Program-made: the position numbers and the translations under genes | Assembly (NCBI GenBank): GCA_036571765.1 | Contig: BROE01000016.1 | Coordinates: 15,214,384-15,278,383 of the forward strand | Length of the DNA stretch: 64,000 bases | From: Plecoglossus altivelis | Lineage: Eukaryota; Chordata; Actinopteri; Osmeriformes; Plecoglossidae | Reading direction: 5' to 3' | The notes under the pieces: generated by a model | What the model was told of the DNA's origin: nothing | The model's input: only the letters and a program-made list of their open reading frames with translations | Databases searched by the model: none | Shown here: piece after piece, positions 1 through 12,100 of the stretch | How positions within the stretch are numbered: position 1 is the stretch's first letter | How the letters are laid out: each line of letters opens with the position of its first letter

Positions 1-263
1 GGAGAGGGAGGGACAGGTAAGAGAGAGAGGGGAGAGGATTGAAGTCACTAAGGGCCAGGTAGAGGTCAGTGGAAATGTCAGCAGGATTATTCCTATGCAT
101 TATTCATCTGTCTGTCTCTGTCCTCATGCATCAGTGTCACCCAAACTTCTCACTAAGATTCTAGTCATCATGTCTGTGAAGTAGGCAGGTACAATCTGCA
201 GCAGTGGGGGCTAAACTATGTTTCTATCTTACTCTGCTCTATCTTTGTTCTTCTTGACAACAG

Positions 264-336
264 ACTGTGACCGAAAAACACAAAATGAACGTTCCTGAGA
301 CGATGAACGAGTTCCTCGACTTGTCGGATGACGAAG
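264..336 (+). CDS. ank3: ank3 exon: linker before ZU5 (TVTEKHKMNVPETMNEF)
   Basis: This 73-bp exon is flanked by acaacag and gtactg. It encodes the conserved TVTEKHKMNVPETMNE segment that follows the ankyrin repeats in ankyrin-G, ending in SDDE and exiting in phase 1. It is the first exon seen; the gene continues upstream of the window. Confidence 0.93.
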
Positions 337-1304
337 GTACTGCCAACCCCAGTTCCTTCCCTCTAGAGACTTTGCCATGTAAAAGCATGGAAATTTGATT
401 AACGGAGGATGAATTGACATGTTTTTCTTAGTTTCTGCATGCTTTGTCTAACTGTGGACGGTCGTAGTGCTGGTGAACATGTGGCGTTCGTTTTGTCCCC
501 TCTCGTGTATTCAAATCACAGTCAGGGCCAACATGCCTGAAATTCTCAATGAAGACTGTTTGTCAGATGATGAAGAAGGTATTTGCCAAGTCCATTTCTC
601 TACGCTGAGGTTTTGGTATTCTTTTTTTCCCTCCCCCTCTTGACACCTCCCTCATCCTCACCCCGGCTCCCCCTTTTGGACAAGCTAACTGTTGCGTCAT
701 CCTTTTAATACTCGGCTGCGCGCCTTTCCTCTGCTGAACTTTGACCTGGCTGTGGTTCTGTTTACACACCGAAAGCCAGGAGCTCTCTCTGTCTCTTAAG
801 CTGCTCATCCAGATCTCTTTGAGTGTGTATCAAAAGCTGCTGTCACGATGGCAGCAGTTGTGTCAGCAATTCTCCGAAATGTCGTCACAGGTGATACCTG
901 CCAAGAGAGACGTGCAACTTCCAGGGTCCCTCTTTCTATTACTCCTGTTTTACTTGCTCAGTAGTTGCCAGCTTTAACATTTTATTAGTATTTAAGCTGT
1001 TTTAAGGGATTGTGGGTTATGAACTTGTACCCGGTCCCTTGGTTTTATCCAAGTGTTTACAAAGTGTTGACTATATCTGAAGTTACAGTATAAACTTAGT
1101 GTTTCCCTATGGAGATTTTTAATTAAATCTTAGTGTCATGTTCCAAACTGCTTATTACCGCACCTGAAGAACACTTCTGTAATATTTATGGGATACGCTG
1201 TGGATTGCTGCTTTGGTGACAGCCAGGCAAGGTGTGGAGTTTCTGTCAGGTGAAACGGCCAGACTTACCCGGTTACATCCACTCACTGGTGGTTGGCCTC
1301 TATA

Positions 1305-1357
<53 letters not shown>

Positions 1358-1514
1358 TTCTCACGCTCTCTCTGTCTTTGTCTCTTTCTCACTCTCTCTC
1401 TCTCTCTCTTTCTCATGCTCTCTCTGTCTTTGTCTCTTTCTCACTCTCTCTCTCTCTCTTTCTCACTCTCTCTCTCTCTCTCTTTCTCACGCTCTCTCTG
1501 TCTTTGTCTCTTTC

Positions 1515-1555
<41 letters not shown>

Positions 1556-4500
1556 TTCTCATTCTCTCTCTCTTTCTCACTATTTTTCTCACTCTTTTTT
1601 TCTCTCTGTCTCTCTCTCACACACACACACATCCACACTAAGATTTATGAATCTATGACCTTCAAACTGATAACAATGATTGGTTCTTCATCATGAGCAT
1701 ACTCATCAACACAATGTAAAATCCTTTTTTAAAAATCTCTTTGAAACATGGAAGAATCCCATGACATGCTGGTGATCCCAGCCAGCGTGTTTGTTTACCT
1801 CCCTGTGATGTAGTGACCGTGGATGGAAAGATTTTGAACTTCAACTAATCGTTGGGAGGCCAAGTCCTATTGAGCAGATGGTCATGACAAGTCACTCCTA
1901 ACCCGTCTGTCTTGGTCATCTAGTGACACGCTGATCTGAACTTCCACCTTCTGCGGACGACAGTCCTACTACTGTACTACTGATCTCAGATCACATGGTA
2001 CTGGCCTTGAAAAGTCAAGGGGATTTAGACTGAACATAAGGGCTATTGGGTTTAGTACTACACCACACTTAACCTTAAGTGACGTTTGTCAGTGGCAGTT
2101 TCTACATGTTCCTGTGGGCTACCTGCATACTGAACATATAGTGTCTAACAAGATTCAATAAAACTTAAAGGTATAATGCATTTGAAATGCAGAGCTGCCC
2201 CCCCCTTCTCCTCTTGGCAGCAAAAAAACTCTGAAGGGCGTTAAGTTATCAGTACTTTGTTGGTGGTAGGAAACTTGTCGCTCACTCTCCTTCTCGCGTC
2301 TATAGTGGAGGTTATCTCTCCGAATATCTACAGAAAAGTTTTTGTTATCACGCTGGATTACGCTAAGCGAGGTCATCGAAATACCACAAACTACAAAACA
2401 TTCGACCTCTCCATCGCTACTATTCATTCACATGGTCTTAACGGTCGGAGATGCGACTGAGAATACCCGAGGTCTTGCTCTCCAATCCAATGAGATGAGC
2501 TTTTGTTGAGCCGCCTACAAAGTATTAGCTGTCAACAGTTGCTCTCGCCACCAGCCTCAAATAGCCTCTACTTTCGCACAGCAATGGGATCTGTGTTGAA
2601 AACTCCGCAGTTTGGACTTTGTTTGTGGCTGTGGCAAGACCAGTGAAGGTAGCGGTGCATTCCGCCTCTCCGCCAGCTGTCAACATAAGCGTGTCTAGGT
2701 TATCCGGACTGGACAGTAACTTCCAAACGGAACAAGGCAACTTTGGGACCCTGTATAGCGTCAATCTATCTCTGGGATTATTGGGGAAGGTTTGTCGTTT
2801 TGAGGACTCTTCTCCTGGAATAATCAAACGGGAATATTTTTAAGAGGCTGACATGGCTGCTTTTGGCATTCTGTGTAAGTAATGTGATTTTTTTGCGAGG
2901 TGTTATTTTGGTGGCCCCACAATTGGTGCATAGAACAGTAGTTGGTGTGAGGGTGATACCCGGTTGGATCGACCAGTTATGCGCTCAGACAGAGACGTGA
3001 GAGAGAGAGAGCAAGGTAGAGAGCGAAGCACCAGGAGAGGACGCTAGCTTTTCGTGACGTTATAGCTCAGTGCTGCATTAGATCTATAAAAAAAACACCG
3101 CTTCTAGAGGTTGAAAGTCTGTATTTGAGTGGCGGACACTGTATGGCCACTTGCGTGAGTGGAATAATGTTTCAGTGTTTCAAACGGAATGCTACAGCGG
3201 TATTCGTGTTACCCATCCGAGCAAGAGTGCGGCAGTTTCAGAGGTAGGACTGCCGGGGGGAGGGGCTGCGGTGGAGGACTGAAGTGTTGCAGGAGTCCGA
3301 CATGAGGGAGAAGGGGAAACAATATTGTAGCGGTGCCGACCGGCGTGTTCTCTTTCGCCCAGCGAAACGAGGTGCCTTCGCATTTCTTGTTGATGCTTGG
3401 CTTTAAAACTCTGCGCTTCGGCTTTTGTGTGTATCTAAACTGCGTTTTTTTGCTGAGCATCTGCAATGTAAAGATGTTATGGTGCTGTCTGTAACCGATG
3501 GCCTTCACTAGAATGAGTTATAGATCTTTCAACCTCTGAAAGGTCTATCTCATCACAAAATGCGCATTGTTGCAAATTAATACTTGTGTAGGGCATTGCA
3601 TTGCTGTTGATTGTATGACACCACATTGTATGTAGACAGTGGCAAAGTTGTGTGCTAGCTCAGTGCAGTATAACTGTAGATGGCGATGGTTATGAATTAT
3701 CCAAGTGGCGTTTTGTGAGCAGAAATATGGTATTTTGTTCCTCTAGAAGTGGCGCAACCATTGGCCCACATAACAGGATTGTCATTAAAGTAACGCTACT
3801 TTTCCACCAGGTGAGGATGCGATGACCGGTGAGACTGACAAATATCTGCGGCCTCAGGATCTTAAGGAGCTGGGAGACGACTCTCTCCCGCAGGAGGGCT
3901 ACATGGGATTCAGCATAGGAGCGCGATCCGCAAGGTAACGGGACCAAGTCCTTTTTTTTCTTTTTTTTACGACATTGTTTTGCACTTGACCGTGAGTCTG
4001 CCAGCGATGTCATGTTTGTCATTGCAACCCTTTGCTGCTCATCCCATACTTAAGTTTAATACACCTCCTCTTAGATATGTGGAGGATATGTTTTGTGAAG
4101 ATTCGGTAAATCTCAAAACAAAGAGGAGATTTAAACTTTCCCTCACCAGACATTAAGGAAGCACTATAAAAACCACTGGAAGGCTGCCACGTAATGATTC
4201 AGCCTGACAAAATGATTCAGCATTCTGTTCCTCTCAAAGGGTGTCAGTGACAAATCGTAAACAACTTTGACAACTACTCTTCACCTATGGGCCTAGCAGG
4301 GGTTCTTGTGAGGGACTCTGTGGGTTAGTCACCCCAGCGTTCAGACAGCATACGCGATAGCGCAAGTTGAGCGACCAGTGGAAAAACTGGCAAGCCCCGG
4401 TGAAAGTGCATCACCACATTGGATGAGAGTATTGTGTGGCTGACGGCACGTCATTGGCTGTCCATTGTGGTTGCCCTGACAGCTGGCAGTCGCATGAGGA

Positions 4501-6125
4501 TGCATGACTGGCTAAAGACAACAGCAGGGGCAGGAAACAGTGAGAACAGCAGCCGCTGCAAACGCTGGAACAGCCCAAAGCCAGCGTCTGTTTGCCATCT
4601 CTCCAAAGCTAGAGATGATCCCTCTAATAGGCCAGATCATATATGGAATTCTGACTGTAGGCCTGTTGTCTTTCAAAAGTGTATAACGCAACTATATCAT
4701 GTATGTCATTATTCGTATGGTTTTAACTTAAATCATTCCGGCTTTTTGATGTGGGGGAATTGTGACGCGTTGGCTTGTCACTTGTAGGAGTCACGTTCAG
4801 ATGAAGTGCATTATGGGTATTGTCTTTTGTGCTGCTGGGATAACCTGTGTGGAATACTGTGACTCTGCTCTGTAACTACAATTATGATTATAATCCTGTT
4901 CATAAACAAAATATGCGCACTTCTCTGTGTGTGTGTGTGTTATAATTGCTGACAATGCTCTTTGCGGGGCTTGTAAGTGCAATGCAATATAAAAGCAGTT
5001 AATTATTTTCATTGATTAATGAACGTGTAATGCTGAGCAATTGCTTTAATTTCCTTACCTTTCCATTTATGACATCGGCCTTGCATGGTTTGCTTTTAGC
5101 TCTGGGAAACAGTATCACAGATTGACACGCACACACACACACACACACACAAACAAACAAACAAACAAACACACACATAAACACACTGCACACATGCTAA
5201 CACATCACGTGTACTCTACACATGCAAACCTCTAGCCACTTATAAAGCACAACCCATGCAAAAGGAAAGCATCTATGTCATAAAAACAACAAACAAAAGC
5301 GCCCATTGCACTGCTTTGAAGACTTCTAAATGCTTGGCTGTTCACCTTCCTATTTCTTTCCTCTTCCTTTCTTTTTGTTTCCTCTTCGGGCACACTCGGT
5401 TTGCTCACTCTAGCCCTAGGATCAGGTAAGAGCAGAAGGTCTAGTTATTTCATCATCCCCCTTAGAACCTTCCCATCAACCCCTTCCCCTCTTAAACTCT
5501 GACCCCATCCCCCCATCGCCGCTGTCTGTGTGGTCCTCGTTTGGTTCCCCTGTTTATTTGGGGAAACGTGTTCCGAGAGGTTTCGATTGTGTTTCGTTCT
5601 CAGCACCAGCCTCGTTCTCATCTACCCAATAGAAACCTTGTGTCATTGTTCCAGAGGACATCAGTTAACCAGCACCTAAACCAACATCACGAATAGACGA
5701 TTATCTTCAGTTAGAATGTCAAGGCGATGGTGTTTTGTTTTGACGCGATGATAACCGCTGTGTTGGTTGGAGTGGTGTTGATTAACCCTCGTTTTGGTTT
5801 GGCGTCGATGTGGCTCGGTTTTGTTTGTGCCGACGATGTAACTTCCAGGGACCAAAAAGAAACCATCCCAAACTTTAATCTGCATCCATCTCTCTTTAGT
5901 CCCAAATTGGAGCCTGGGAAACACGTGGAAATGAAGTTTTCATCTTCCAAAACGTCCGGTGACTATAGTTTGACCTTTTCTGGAATGCAGAAAGGACATA
6001 AACTAGGCCGTCATGGCCTCAGAGTCTTGTTGATTTAAGTCATGTACTTAATAAACCCCAAACTGACCTGTGGTCAGACTGCCAGAGGACAGACAGGCAA
6101 TACACACATGCAGGATACAAGCGCA

Positions 6126-6175
<50 letters not shown>

Positions 6176-9100
6176 GTGCAGCTTGGTCCTATTTGACGAA
6201 TGTAGGAGCAGTGACAGTAGTGGTGAACATCGCACAATGAGCTCTTTGACAAATTGGCAAACATTTACTCTCTCTCGTAATGACCCAGTCTCTGTCTTAA
6301 ATTCAGTCTGTAACGAGACTGGCAGCATGAAAGAGAAGGGAACAGGGGGGCTGAAGAGAGTGAATCAGCATGGTGAATAGAGAATAGAGAAGGGACGAGG
6401 GGAAGACACCAATTGATCAGTGAGAAATAAGGGCTGGGAGGAGGAGGAGGAGCGATGCAGGAGAGAGTGTATCGGAAGGAGGTGAAGTCCCCAACCAGTG
6501 AGATCCAGGGAGGTGGGAGGAGTGGGCGAGGAGACTTCCGTTGAGAGCATTCCCAGGAAATGTACAGAAAAAATAAATGGAATTGAATTGGCAAGAGGGC
6601 GCTGGGGTGGGTGGAGGGGGTGGGAGGTGAGGGGGAGGGGGGTGTCACAACACAAAAGAGAGACAGAGAGGGAGGGAGGGAATGAAAAAGTAACGGAAGA
6701 GAGCTGTTAGGGCCACAAGCAGGGCCATAGAGAGAGGAGGAGGGGGTGAGTGGTGCTCCCCAGTCAAACCATGCAGAGTTGCTTAGTTACTTCTGTTGAA
6801 GGCAATGCTGAATAAAGGCCTTCTCTCTCCGTGCTGAATAGTATGCCTCTCTCAAAATCGCTGAGCTCTGCAGTTTATCTCCCTCCCTCCCCCTTTTCAA
6901 TCTCACTACGTGCCACACAAAAACACACACACGTACACCGCAGATACACAGTTAACGCACGCTTATAGATACACACACAAGCACACGTGCACAGCCATCC
7001 CTTGAGCAGATACAGTATGCGTACAGACGGGACGTTTCAAAGACATGAGAGAGAAGCCGAGCAGAGCAGCTATCTTGCTGCATTTCATCAGGGTGTCTCT
7101 GCAAAAACAGGCAAGCGTCACAGCTACAGCGTACACCAGACTGCAGCAAAAAAAGGGGGAGAGAGGAAGAGAGAGCGAGAGAGAGAGAGAAGGGAGGGAG
7201 AGAGAGAGCGAGGGAGACAGATAGGCAGAGAGAGATAGGTAGAGAGAGAGAGGGAGAGAGAGAGGGAGAGAGAGAGAAAGAGAGAGAGAGAGAAAGAGAG
7301 AGAGAGCGAGCACAGCAGAGAGGCCTTTTTCAAGCCACCTGCTCATGGAACTTAAATCAAATTGAAGAGGCTATCGGGGGGAAAGGGAGCCAGCCTTACC
7401 GTTTCTAAAATCTACCGCCACTATACCACTTTCATCAACCCCCCCCCCCCACACACACCACTCTAACACACACCACTCTAACACACACAACGCACATCAC
7501 TCACTTCACTCACAACACACACCTTCCTCTCTTTGTTTAGCTCTCCTCTTTTATCTCCTATACAAACAAGACTGGCCTCACTTCCTCATTTCCATCTCTG
7601 AATAACAACACTTGTCTGTCTGCCTCTCACCTTTCGGCTCTGAGACTTCGGCTCTCCTGTCCTCCAATTTCCAAACACCTTCCTATTGCTCAGCAGGTCC
7701 CTGAAAGTCGCATCACGTTGTAACGGAATTCTTTTTACTTTTTTTTGCTTTGTTCTGTTGTTCCGTGTCACCTGCGCTGGTTGTGGCGCGTGGCGTGGTA
7801 ATATGTAGCCTCCGCTCCTTCAGTTCGGATAGGTCCAACACGCTGAACCGCAGCTCGTACGCCAGGGACAGCATGATGATCGAGGAGATCCTTGCTCCCA
7901 CCAAGGACACAGTAAGTTCACAGCCTCTCATGTCTCCCCTGCCTCTCCTGTCTCACCTGCCTCACCTGCCTCTCCTGTCTCACCTGCCTCTCCTGTCTCA
8001 CCTGCCTCTCCTGTCTCTCCTGTCTCCCCTGTCTCTCCTGTCTCTCCTGCGTCTCCTGCCTCTCCTGCCTCACCTGCCTCTCCTGTCTCACCTGCCTCTC
8101 CTGTCTCCCCTGCCTCTCCTGTCTCTCCTGCGTCTCCTGCCTCTCCTGCCTCTCCTGTCTCCCCTGCCTCTCCTGTCTCTCCTGCGTCTCCTGCCTCACC
8201 TGTCTCTGCCCTCCTACCTCACCTCTACACCCCTGCTCACTACCTCTACTCTTCCCCTGCCTCTGTCTATTCTTGATTCTTTTTCCCCCTTGAACTCCCG
8301 GAGTCTTGGTGACAATTCCTTTATCAGTCCGTTGTCATTACGAACTCCTGTTAATTTTGTGAATTTGATATTCGGGCTCGTTTACTGTTCAACTTTGGTT
8401 GTTTCGAGTTTATTTTGATGTTGAACTCTTAGAAATACAGTTTGTGTGTGTGTGTGTGTAACCTGCCACACTTGCCACACACTCAGTAACCCTTTGTGGT
8501 GCCTGTGATGCAAAATACTCCCCCGGCCTACTTAGGTAAACCACACTGCCGTGCTTATCTGGATCTGAGAGTGTGATTATGACAGGGAGGATTCTGAAGC
8601 TAAAAGGATCCATAACATCGCGTACCGTAAACACTGTTTGTGTCTTTCCCACAAGTTCCACCAACACATTCCGCAAGATTTGTGACTAAAGATGGCAGAA
8701 ATATGCCGTTTGGTCTCCCCAGCAATGTAAACATACATTTTGGCCTGAGGCGCATGGAATTGCAACACTTGGAACGTGTTATTTATGAAGTTGAAAACAG
8801 AGTACCCCCCCCCCTTCTGCTCGATTGCCCAAGGCAACGTATCAAACGTCCTGGTCACTGCAGGTCCAGACGCCTCACAGCACAAGATAGTCAAGATTAG
8901 AGGCAATTATATTCATTTCTATCTTATGCTGCCGCATTATAAGATTATGCCGCCTGTCTGTATTGTGATGGTTTTCCCTCAAAGAGGAAATAGGGGATTA
9001 TCTGCATTTCCATCCTGTTATTTACTCTTTGAGTTCTGAGGCTTAAAGCAGAGCTTCGACTAAGCCCTAGTCCTGAACGAGACAACCACTTACAATATCT

Positions 9101-12100
9101 GCCTTTCTGATGATGACATGGTCCTTTCAAACACCATTGACATGTGAAGCCACTCTCCTGTTTGTGACATGTGTCTCTTCTCTCTAAAAGCTTCAGAGTG
9201 TCTGTAAAGACCTGTCCTACTTGGTTGATCCTCTCAACAAGGTATTACATTTCCCCAGATGGTTTCTTCATCGGTCGTGTCATCACACCTCTCCATTCCC
9301 CCCTCACTGTCTCTGGATGTTTGTTTGTGTTCCGAGGTTCTCATTTCATGGGCTCAGGGCAACGCGCAGTCATCAGTTCCTCCAAGCATAACTTGGTAAC
9401 CCTGAAATCCCACAATCCATTTTTCATCCAAACAGACCGGTTGTTTTGATTGGACATTTGCCACTTTGGAGTTTCACAGCGGCCCATCTTGTGCAAAAAG
9501 GTTTTATTTCTAGATTATCCCAACCGTGTTAATGGATGACTGTAGCTGTTGTATGTCATGTGGTTAGATCGCTGTGCATTCATCAAGAAGGTCAAGGGTC
9601 ATCGTGTTCTGAAGACCATTATCAGATTTAGGAGCCATGCAGAGTATTTGTCATATTCTGAATGATTTACCAGACTGTACCATCCTCCTTCTCTTTCATT
9701 CGCCACCATCTCCCCACCCCTCCCCCCATCCTTTCCCTCCTCCCCTCTGCTGTCCTCCCTTCCTCCTCCCCTCCACTCCTGTCCTCCCCCCTCCTCCCTC
9801 GCAGCACCTGGCCGTGTCACGGGACCACAACTCAGAGTGTCTGCGTCGATACAGCTGGACGCCCGACACCATGGACCACAGTAACGCCGTGTCCAGCCCT
9901 GTCCACTCAGGGTAAGAGCTCCAAACTCCTTCCTCTAAACACTTACCTCAGGTCAGTTTACGGTGTTTCCCATGGGTGATTATGGCTAGGATGCATTGGG
10001 AAGCTAAACTGAATCCAGATCAGTGCCCAAAGGTAGCATCACCCCAGAGAGAATGATCTACTTTGCAGACTCCATTTTAGATAAGGTATTATTGGAGGTC
10101 TTCTCCAGCTATCAGGAGTGTACTGCAGAGATGGGCTGTAATGAGGCATTAGCTGCACTCCAGGGTGTGATACCACAGTGGTGCGTCGCATGGATTGGGG
10201 GGGGGGAAGTCGAGTCGTCATGGAGATATATTCCCCCCCCTGTCTCTCTGAGGTTGTGCTTCCTGACAGTGGTGTAGCGTGAGAGCAGCTCTAGACATGA
10301 TGCATGATGCTCTCTGTCAGGGTTTATGTGGAGGACTTGGCTATGTAGCATGTTTATCTTCCTTCTCGTTTTAATTTGGCACTAGTTTGAATGCAGGATA
10401 ACAGCATCGCCATAAAATGCAGCTTCTCTGAATTCAAATGAGCCAGATCAGTTTTTTTGCATAGCGCCTTGTGAATCGAGTCGATTGATCAAGTAGAGAC
10501 TGTATAAAGGCTTCTTGTTTGATTCTATGTTCATTTTGCCCTGTTCTTTGTGTAGGATGTCTTTCCCACCTAAAGCAGTTCATAGATGGTAGATCCCCCC
10601 TCCACCTCCACACCCTTTATGTTTTCTGTTTCCCTTTATTTCCATCTCTTCTTATCCTACATGGAGAAATGACTCAAAGCGGATGGTTACAATACACATA
10701 CTGATTGTGCTGTGATACTAAATCTAGTTCTGTTTGTTTGCCTCCTGCATTGTTTTGGTTCTTTATTTGCAGCTTGTCCTCCCCGCTCCCTCAATATGAC
10801 TCCAGGTGATGATTGTGTGTCACTGATGTCACTCTGACGTCACAGTTCAACTTCCCTTTCTGTCTCTCTCTCTCCTTCCCTCTCTCCCTCCCTCCCTCCC
10901 TCCCTCCCTCCCTCTCTCTCTTTCTTTCTCTCCTTTCCTCTCTCTTCTTCTCTCTTCTTTCTTCTCCCTCTCTCCCTCTTTCCATTTCTCCCTCCCTTCC
11001 TCTCTCTCTCCTTCCCTCTCCCTCCCTCTCGTCTTCCCTCCCTCTCCCTATTACTCTCTTTTTACTCTCTCCCTTGCTCTCTCTCCCCTTCCCTCTCCCT
11101 CCCTCCCTCTCTTTCTTCCTCCGTTTCTCTCTCCCTCCCTCTCTCTCTCTTCCTCCCTCTCTTCTTCCCTCCCTCCCTCTCCATATCCCTCTCTTTTTAC
11201 TCTCTCCCTTCCTCTCTCCCTCCCCCTCCCTCTCTTTCTCCCTCCCTTTCTCTCTCTCTCTCTCCCTCTCTCCCGCCCTCTCTTCTTCCCTCCCTCCCTC
11301 TCCCTATCCCTCTCTCCCTGTGCTCGTCCCATCTGTTTGGTGTCTGACCTGGTGTCTCATCCACTGCAGTAGTTTGATGTAGTAGCCGTGTGTTTGGGTT
11401 CTTCTCACCAAGGTGCCACCTCACTGATCATATAGAACTGATCCCCTCAGCTCACTCACTGCCCAGAGAGCAGCTCTGTACCCAGCAACATGTAGACGAC
11501 ACCAGGTAAAGTCAAATAGGTTCTCCGTGGAGAGTTAAACACACCACGTGCGCTCGAAGAACAGAACGTTCCGTGTGCTTCAGGACAGGTAGTCACACAC
11601 AGCGGCGATTCAGCACTTTCTCCAATCAACCATCAGAGGGAACAAAGCACATCCTCATCTAGTGTTATGCAACGCTGTGATCAGCAAAGATTTGCTATTA
11701 GTGGATTACAGCATTGTTTTATTGTAGCTTGTATACATTACAAGGCACTTCAATATCACACCCCTTGTTTGCGTCACTAATTCTTAATAGCAGGGATGTA
11801 GTGGTCAGAGATAAGATGGCAAAACATTAAGAAGAGGGTTTGAAAGACAAATGTTAGCACTTAGCAAAGCTGTGTTACCTACGCCAGTGTTTATGCCCCG
11901 CTGCATCCCTGGTAAATATTCCACTGTTAACAGGGTGCCCAAACCTTTTGTCGTGTGTAACACATCATAGTAATCACACCCACTCATTTGTGAATGAATA
12001 TTAGTTTCTACCTGGGGTGACCCTTCATGGAGGTGTTTAATAACAATCACTGACCACTGCTTCCGAGCCATCAACCTTGGCAGGTGTCTCACCTTTGAGT

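Larger units (their letters stand above)
579..3810 (+). other. ank3 intron holding a CT microsatellite and a candidate internal promoter
   Basis: Beyond the CT tract (1309-1630) and the candidate first exon (2853-2874), no conserved frame is seen. The stretch 2270-2850 has more CpG than its surroundings, which would suit a promoter, but no TATA or other core element was found. A GA-rich patch lies at about 2999-3025. Confidence 0.5.

Noticed and set aside
1213..1696. Overlapping long Leu/Ser-rich frames and antisense Arg/Glu frames
   Set aside because: They come from a (TC)n microsatellite in an intron; no family similarity and no splice context.
3142..3156. ATGGCCACTTGC followed by GTGAGT as an alternative ank3 first exon
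   Set aside because: It ends in phase 0 and would not join the phase-1 exon at 3811.
7750..8418. 222-codon Leu/Pro/Ser frame
   Set aside because: Its start overlaps the ank3 exon in another frame and the rest is the minisatellite at 7921-8215.
10813..11424. 189-codon + strand frame and antisense Arg/Glu/Gly frames
   Set aside because: Pyrimidine low-complexity DNA lacks stop codons by composition; pure shadow.
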